Source: Ectopseudomonas mendocina (GTDB lineage Bacteria; Pseudomonadota; Gammaproteobacteria; Pseudomonadales; Pseudomonadaceae). From it: 33,580 bases of DNA. The stretch's first letter is position 1. Each line of letters begins with the position of its first letter. The notes beneath the pieces are model-generated. The model worked only from the letters and a program-made list of their open reading frames with translations, searched no databases and was not told the DNA's origin. The stretch covers positions 1 to 33,580 of the forward strand of contig NZ_JADTQG010000029.1 of NCBI RefSeq assembly GCF_016008875.1. Direction: 5' to 3'. A program made the translations under genes and the position numbers. Positions 28,823 to 33,580 of the stretch are shown here, one piece after another.

Positions 28823-29542
28823 ATGATGCCCTTGCGCCACATTCCCCTTATGTTGCTTGGCCTGCTCGCCCTGCCGGTACTGGCCGAACAATCGTGCGAT
28901 ACACCGGCGCAGTGCAACCAGGAAGGCACGGCCGCCTATCAGGCCGGTCGTTTCGAGGCGGCCATCGAGTCCTTCAAGCGGCAGCTGCGCCGCGTCGAGC
29001 AGGGCGACGAGGCGCAGTTGGAGCTGGCCTTGAACAATCTGATTCTGGCCAATCTGCGCGCGGGCGATGCCGGCATGGCGCGGGCCTGGCTGGGTGTGGC
29101 GTTGGACAACCACCTCAGCGGTTCCTCGACCCGCCTGCACATGGGCAAGGTAGCCGAGGCGGTGGATTACCAGGCGCTGGCGGCCAGCCCGCAGGGTCGC
29201 TATCTGCGTTATGGCGGTCAGGCGGTATGGAGCGAATTGCAGATCAGCACCGACCCGACGGGCGGTTATCGCGCCAGCTTCTCGCCGCTGCGCGCCGGTG
29301 CACGGGTGGAAGAATACGGCCCGGCAGCTATCGGTGATCTAGAGGGACGCCTGCAAGGCGAGGGCGCAGTGATGAAGCTGGAAGATGCGCAGCTCGGCAC
29401 CGGCTGCGCCGTACAATTGCTGCGCGAAGGCATTGCCCTGCGCGTGCTGGAGGTGTTCGCCGATGGCTGCCAGGACTATGGCGGCATGGGCATCAGCGTG
29501 GCGGGCGATTACATCAAGGTCGATGCGCAGGTACGTCCGTGA
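28823..29542 (+). CDS. Exported protein with TPR-like repeat, function unknown
   Basis: Protein of 239 aa with a signal peptide (MMPLRHIPLMLLGLLALPVLA). A tetratricopeptide-like stretch follows (about 28-90, CNQEGTAAYQAGRFEAAIES and ELALNNLILANLRAG), then a beta-rich C-terminal part with two cysteines. I do not recognise a named family beyond the TPR-like region. It is probably periplasmic. AGGA at 28813-28816 fits the ATG at 28823. Its stop overlaps the GTG start of the next gene (GTGA), indicating a coupled pair. Confidence 0.75.
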   Translation: MMPLRHIPLMLLGLLALPVLAEQSCDTPAQCNQEGTAAYQAGRFEAAIESFKRQLRRVEQGDEAQLELALNNLILANLRAGDAGMARAWLGVALDNHLSGSSTRLHMGKVAEAVDYQALAASPQGRYLRYGGQAVWSELQISTDPTGGYRASFSPLRAGARVEEYGPAAIGDLEGRLQGEGAVMKLEDAQLGTGCAVQLLREGIALRVLEVFADGCQDYGGMGISVAGDYIKVDAQVRP

Positions 29543-30801
29543 GCCGGCGTGCCGGCCTGCTGGGTGTTGTGATTCTGGTGCTGGCGCTGCTGGTCGGCGG
29601 CAGCGCCTGGCTGCGAGACGAGCCGCTGAGCGCCCAGGTGCAGGACTGGCAGCAACAGGTGCAGGCGGCGACTGGCGAAAGCCATGCCTACCTGTACCTG
29701 AGCGGGCTGGATGCGCCTGTCGATCAGCAGCCCGAGGCGCTGGGCGTCATGCGTCTGCAGCATTACCAAAGCTGGCACGCCGGGCGCGGCGTGACCGAAG
29801 GCGAGTATGCGGCGCCGGCCGTCGCTACCCTGGCGGTGCCCGAGGGGCGATCGTTCTGCCAGATCGAGACGCCAGGCTGCTTCGAAACGCTGCTGGCGCA
29901 GGCCTCACAATTGCCGGCCATCACTGCGGAGCAGAACGTTCTGCTCGAACGCTACCGGCACTTTCTCGGCCTGGACGATTACCGCACGCTGACCTCGGTG
30001 AGCCTCGCCGAGCCGGTGCCGCGTCTGACCTATGTGTATAGGGGGCAGCAGGTCTACGATCTGTTCGTGCTGCACTTGGCCGCCGATGGCCAGGGCGATG
30101 TGGCCCTGGCCGGATTGCGCTGGGAGTTGAGCCGGCTGCGTCAGCAACTGGTGCAGGCGGACAACCTGGTGCTGAAAATGCTCCTGGGTGTGCTGGTCAA
30201 CCGCAATCTGGAGTGGCAGGTTCGCCTGTATCGCCAGGGGCTGACGCCGCGGCCGGAGATCCCGGCGCCGTTCAGCGCCGCTGAGCGTTCGCTGCTGAGG
30301 CCCATGCAGCGCGAGTTCTTTGGCATCGCGCAGATGTATGCGCAACTGCCAGACAGCGTCTCCGGCCGGGAATACCTTGGCCTGAAACTGTTTTTCCGAC
30401 CGCAGATGACCATCAATGCCAGCCTAGCGCCTTATGCGCGGGCCGCCGAGTTGTCGCAGCTGGAACCGCAGGCGTTCGCCGCCGCGCTGCAAGAGCCGGC
30501 GCCCGGGCCGACCTCGGTTGGAGGCATGCGCAACCGGGCCGGCAACATTCTGCTGGCTATCGCCGGCCCGGACATGCGCCTGTATGCCGGACGTTTGCAG
30601 GACCTGGAGGCCAAGCGCCGCTTGCTCGCCGTCGCGGTGAGCCTGCCTGCCGGGGCGTTTGCTGCCGAACGCCTGACCGACATGCCGGACGCCCGCAATC
30701 CCTACTATCCGACGCGCCTGGCCGAGCTCGATGAGCGTGGCCAATTGTGCTTCGACGGCCCGCATGAGTCAGGCTTCAACGGGCGCTGCATGCCGTTGTA
30801 G
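29539..30801 (+). CDS. Membrane-anchored protein, function unknown
   Basis: Protein of 420 aa starting at GTG in the overlap with the preceding stop. A single N-terminal helix (about 7-25, LLGVVILVLALLVGGSAWL) is probably an anchor, with the rest periplasmic and mostly helical. There is a CQIETPGC pair near residue 110 and a C-terminal GQLCFDG...GRCMPL pair that could form disulfides. I recognise no domain. The partner gene upstream is also exported, so the two may form an envelope complex (inference). Confidence 0.72.
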   Translation: MSRRAGLLGVVILVLALLVGGSAWLRDEPLSAQVQDWQQQVQAATGESHAYLYLSGLDAPVDQQPEALGVMRLQHYQSWHAGRGVTEGEYAAPAVATLAVPEGRSFCQIETPGCFETLLAQASQLPAITAEQNVLLERYRHFLGLDDYRTLTSVSLAEPVPRLTYVYRGQQVYDLFVLHLAADGQGDVALAGLRWELSRLRQQLVQADNLVLKMLLGVLVNRNLEWQVRLYRQGLTPRPEIPAPFSAAERSLLRPMQREFFGIAQMYAQLPDSVSGREYLGLKLFFRPQMTINASLAPYARAAELSQLEPQAFAAALQEPAPGPTSVGGMRNRAGNILLAIAGPDMRLYAGRLQDLEAKRRLLAVAVSLPAGAFAAERLTDMPDARNPYYPTRLAELDERGQLCFDGPHESGFNGRCMPL

Positions 30802-30839
30802 CGCCCGGCCACCATCTCCGGTGGGCAACTGCGTGGTGC

Positions 30840-32208
30840 TCAGGCGTGATTCAGATACCAGCGCCAGTCCTGCTCGCCCACTTCGCCCATGAACTGGCGG
30901 AACTCGGCCCACTTGATCGCCAGGAACACCTTGAGGAAATCCTCGCCCAGCGCCTCACGTGCCCAGGTGGAGGCTTCCAAGGTTACGCAGTGCGGTCAGC
31001 CAGTCGGTGGGCAGGGTTTCACGGGCCTGCTCGTAGCCATTGCCGACGATGGCCTGGCCCGGGTCGATCTGCTCGCGGATGCCCTTGTGAATGCCGGCGA
31101 GGATCGCAGCGGCGGCAAGATAAGGGTTGGCATCGGCGCCGCAGATGCGGTGCTCGACGTGGCGGCTGCTGGCCGGCCCGCCCGGTACGCGGAAGGACAC
31201 GGTACGGTTGTTCACCCCCCAGCTTTTGGCCAGCGGCGCGTAGCTGTTGGCCTGGAAGCGGCGGAAGGAGTTGGCGTTGGGGCAGAATATCGCCAGCGCG
31301 TCATTGAGCGTGGCCATCATGCCGCCGATGGCGTGGCGCAGCAGCGGCGTGCCCTGCGGATCTTCGCTGGCCATCAGGTTGTTGCCCTCGGCGTCGGCCA
31401 GGGATACGTGCATATGTAAGCCGCTGCCGGCCAGGTCGCCAAACGGCTTGGCCATGAAGCAGGCCTGCAACCCGTGCTTGTTGGCCACGCCCTTGACCAG
31501 GCGCTTGTAGCGTACGCCTTCGTCCACCGCCTGGAGGGCATCGAAGCGGTGCTCCAGCGTGAGTTCAAGCTGGCCCGGAGCGTATTCGGAGATCGCCGTG
31601 CGCACCGGCAAGCCCTGGGTTTCGCAGGCGGCGTAGAGGTCGTCGAGGAACGGCTGCAGCTGCTCCAGCTCGTACACGCCATAGACCTGCGGTGCCTGCG
31701 GGCGCACGCCGTTCATCTGCATGGCGGGCTGCGGGCGGCCATTGGCGTCGCGTTGTTTGTCCAGCAGGTAGAACTCCAGCTCCACCGCCATCACCGGGTG
31801 ATAGCCGTCGGCCTTGAGCGCCTCGATGGCGCGCACCAGCACGTGGCGCGGATCACCCGGCGTGGCCGGCATCCCTTGGGTCGGGTGCATGCTCACCTGC
31901 AGCTGGCCGGTGGGCACCGCGCGCCAGGGTTGCAGGGTCAGGCTGCCGGGCAGCGGATAGGTCCAGCAGTCGGCGTCGGCCACTTCCCAGACCAGGCCGC
32001 TCTCCTCGACGTCCTCGCCCTGAATGGTCAGCGACAGGATCGAGCTGGGCAGCGGCCGGCCGTTCTCGTACATGGCCAGCAACTCGTCGCGATGCAGCAG
32101 CTTGCCGCGCGGGATGCCATTGGCGTCGATCAGCATCAGCTCGATGCTGCGTACCTCGGGGTGCTGGGCGAGGAAGTCGCGGGCTTCCTGAGGGTTGGCG
32201 AATTGCAT
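30840..32208 (-). pseudogene. Glutamine synthetase family gene with a 1-base frameshift near its 3' end
   Basis: A glutamine-synthetase-fold ligase of the gamma-glutamyl-amine (polyamine-type) group rather than the ammonia-assimilating GlnA. It carries AVELEFYLLDKQ, AGSGLHMHVSLADAEG, NRTVSFRVPG, and RHVEHRICGADANPYLAAAA. The main frame ends early at 30955 after ...LRNLGSLHLGT. Dropping one A in CCAAGG (30979-30980, plus strand) restores ...LRNLEASTWAREALGEDFLK and then FRQFMGEVGEQDWRWYLNHA to a stop at 30840, for an intact length of 455 aa. The start is placed at ATG 32208; an upstream ATG at 32244 is less likely. The break may be a sequencing error. Confidence 0.85.
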
Positions 32209-32244
32209 GGTGGTTCTCGCAAAAGGTCGTGGGGCGCAGTGCAT

Positions 32245-32297
32245 CCTGTGGGAGGCGCTTCAGCGGCGACTGTCGCGGCTAAAGCCCCTCCCACAGG
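32245..32297. repeat. REPIN of a second REP subfamily
   Basis: CCTGTGGGAGGCGCTT (32245-32260) pairs with AAAGCCCCTCCCACAGG (32281-32297) with one mismatch. Inner arms are AGCGGCGA and TCGCGGCT. The core TGTGGGAGG differs from the TGTAGGAGCGG core at 72, 3111 and 15570, so two subfamilies coexist. It separates the aminotransferase and glutamine synthetase-like genes. Confidence 0.8.
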
Positions 32298-32309
32298 CAT
32301 CACGATGAG

Positions 32310-33580
32310 TTACTCGCGAGCACCGGGAATGGCCAGCAGTTCGGTGAGGGCCGCATCGAGCATGGCGATCAGCTTATCCACATCCTCGGTCGTGGTGCTC
32401 GGGCAGCACAGGGTCATGTTGTGGAACGGGGTAATCAGGATGCCGCGGTTGATCAGGTACAGGTGCAGGGCCATCTGCAGCTCGTCATGGAAGGCCGCCT
32501 CAGCCTCGGCACCGGTGCGCGGCGGCGTGGCGCAGAACTGGAACTCGCAGCGGGCGCCCAACTCGGTCACCGACCATTTCAGGCCATGCTTGTCGATCAA
32601 CTGGCGAAAGCCTTCGGCCAGGCGCGCGGCCAGCGGCAGCATGTGGTCGTAGGCGGCCTGGGTCATCACCTCCTCCAGGTTGGCACGCATGCAGTGCATG
32701 GCCAGGGCGTTGGCCGACAGCGTGGTGCCCATACCGCTGTGGCCGTGTCCGTGGCTTTGCTCACTGGCGCGCTGGCGCGCCTGAGTCATGGCTTTGGCCA
32801 TCTCGGCGCTGCAACCGAAGATGCCACATGGCACGCCGCCGGCGATGGGTTTGCCGACCACGAAGAAGTCCGGTTCCAGGCCCCACAGGCGCGTGCAGCC
32901 GCCAATATCGGTGGAGATGGTGTGCGTCTCGTCGATGATCAGCAGGCTGCCGTACTGGCGCGTCAGCTCGCGGCATTTCTGCATGAAGCCCGGGTCGGGC
33001 AGGACCATGCCGATGTTGGTCATCGCCGGCTCGCATAGCAGGGCGCAGACATCACCTTGGGCCAGCGCCGCCTCCAGCGCTGCGACATCGTTGAAGGAAA
33101 TGGCGCGGCTGTGCTCGGTCAGGTCGTAGGCCTGGCCGATCAGGCCGGAGCGATGCACGGTCTGGCCATCGCGCTCGCGCACCATTACGTCGTCGACGGT
33201 GCCGTGGTAGCAGCCGTCGAACACCAGCAGCGTCTTGCGCCCGGTGATGGCACGCGCCCAGCGCAGCACGTAGCGGTTGGAGTCGGTAGCCGTGGCGGTC
33301 ACCTGCCAGTAGGGCAGGCCGAAGCGCTGGGCCAGCAGCTCGCCGCAGACCACGGCGTCCTCGCCGGGCAGCATGGTGGTCAGGCCGTTGTTCGCCTGCT
33401 CGGCGAGGGCGCGAGCCACCGGGTCGGGAGAATGGCCGAACATGGTGCCGGTGTCGCCGAGGCAGAAGTCGACATACTCATGACCGTCCACGTCGAAGAA
33501 GCGCGCGCCCTTGGCGCGCGGCCCGCACCCCCCGCCCCGCGGCGCCCACTCGGGCCCGCCCTTGGAAGGCCCCCCCCCCA
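32310..33580 (-). CDS. Class III (PLP) aminotransferase, 5' end cut off
   Basis: Pyridoxal-phosphate enzyme resembling glutamate-1-semialdehyde aminomutase-like and omega-amino-acid aminotransferases. It has VFDGCYHGTVDDV, the PLP-ring aspartate in LLIIDETHT, and the Schiff-base lysine in VVGKPIAGGVPCGIFG. About 393 residues read cleanly from 33491. The frame stays open to the window edge through ...GPRAKGARFFDVDGHEYVDF, so the true start lies outside. The first residues from the edge (before about 33525) are low-complexity Gly/Pro and do not look like the family. Next to a glutamine synthetase-like gene it probably serves polyamine or amino-acid catabolism (inference). Confidence 0.85.
   Translation of the reverse strand, partial: GGGPSKGGPEWAPRGGGCGPRAKGARFFDVDGHEYVDFCLGDTGTMFGHSPDPVARALAEQANNGLTTMLPGEDAVVCGELLAQRFGLPYWQVTATATDSNRYVLRWARAITGRKTLLVFDGCYHGTVDDVMVRERDGQTVHRSGLIGQAYDLTEHSRAISFNDVAALEAALAQGDVCALLCEPAMTNIGMVLPDPGFMQKCRELTRQYGSLLIIDETHTISTDIGGCTRLWGLEPDFFVVGKPIAGGVPCGIFGCSAEMAKAMTQARQRASEQSHGHGHSGMGTTLSANALAMHCMRANLEEVMTQAAYDHMLPLAARLAEGFRQLIDKHGLKWSVTELGARCEFQFCATPPRTGAEAEAAFHDELQMALHLYLINRGILITPFHNMTLCCPSTTTEDVDKLIAMLDAALTELLAIPGARE

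Overview
The window looks like a chromosomal contig of a Pseudomonas-like gammaproteobacterium. The evidence is high GC with strong G/C third-position bias, Pseudomonas-type palindromic repeats (cores GTAGGAGCGG...CCGCTCCTAC), a dksA2-zigA cluster, Fe-S serine dehydratase, tandem BCCT carriers, and a glutamine synthetase-like gene beside a class III aminotransferase. A group such as P. mendocina/oleovorans is possible, but species cannot be fixed by eye. There are no rRNA or tRNA genes, CRISPR arrays, phage genes or insertion sequences that I can see.

Layout. (1) 1-5722: a sigma-54 response regulator of the DctD type, then a TAXI-family TRAP transporter unit (binding protein, fused permease, DUF1850 protein). 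A near-consensus -24/-12 promoter (1822-1837) and two helically phased copies of a TAAGC-N8-GCTYA dyad (1720-1737, 1752-1769) lie between regulator and transporter. They suggest the regulator drives the transporter. (2) 5954-8754: DUF3617 periplasmic protein, an amino-acid-type binding protein, and cardiolipin synthase. (3) 9038-12698: two tandem BCCT (betaine/choline/carnitine-type) carriers, each followed by a clear terminator. (4) 13120-15555: Fe-S L-serine dehydratase, divergent from a LysR regulator. (5) 15643-18595: a DUF2986 small protein bracketed by REP half-sites, then an overlapping pair consisting of a cNMP/CBS/DUF294 signalling protein and a DnaQ-like exonuclease. (6) 18701-21218: LemA and DUF2207 membrane proteins. 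(7) 21236-24482: a zinc-starvation cluster with folE2 divergent from dksA2-zigA-DUF1826, with a Zur-like box between them. (8) 24759-30801: a small secreted protein, a second COG0523 GTPase, an alpha/beta hydrolase, DUF3301, a zinc-ribbon protein, an acyl-CoA thioesterase, and a coupled pair of unrecognised envelope proteins. (9) 30840-33580: a glutamine synthetase-like gene broken by one extra base near its 3' end, and a class III aminotransferase cut by the window edge.

How the genes work together. Two themes stand out. One is substrate uptake under sigma-54 control. The other is zinc sparing: zinc-independent versions of GTP cyclohydrolase and DksA plus COG0523 metallochaperones. BCCT carriers next to serine dehydratase would fit betaine uptake and its catabolism through glycine and serine, but this is inference. 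The last ~55 bases are an extreme G/C homopolymer-rich stretch and look unreliable.
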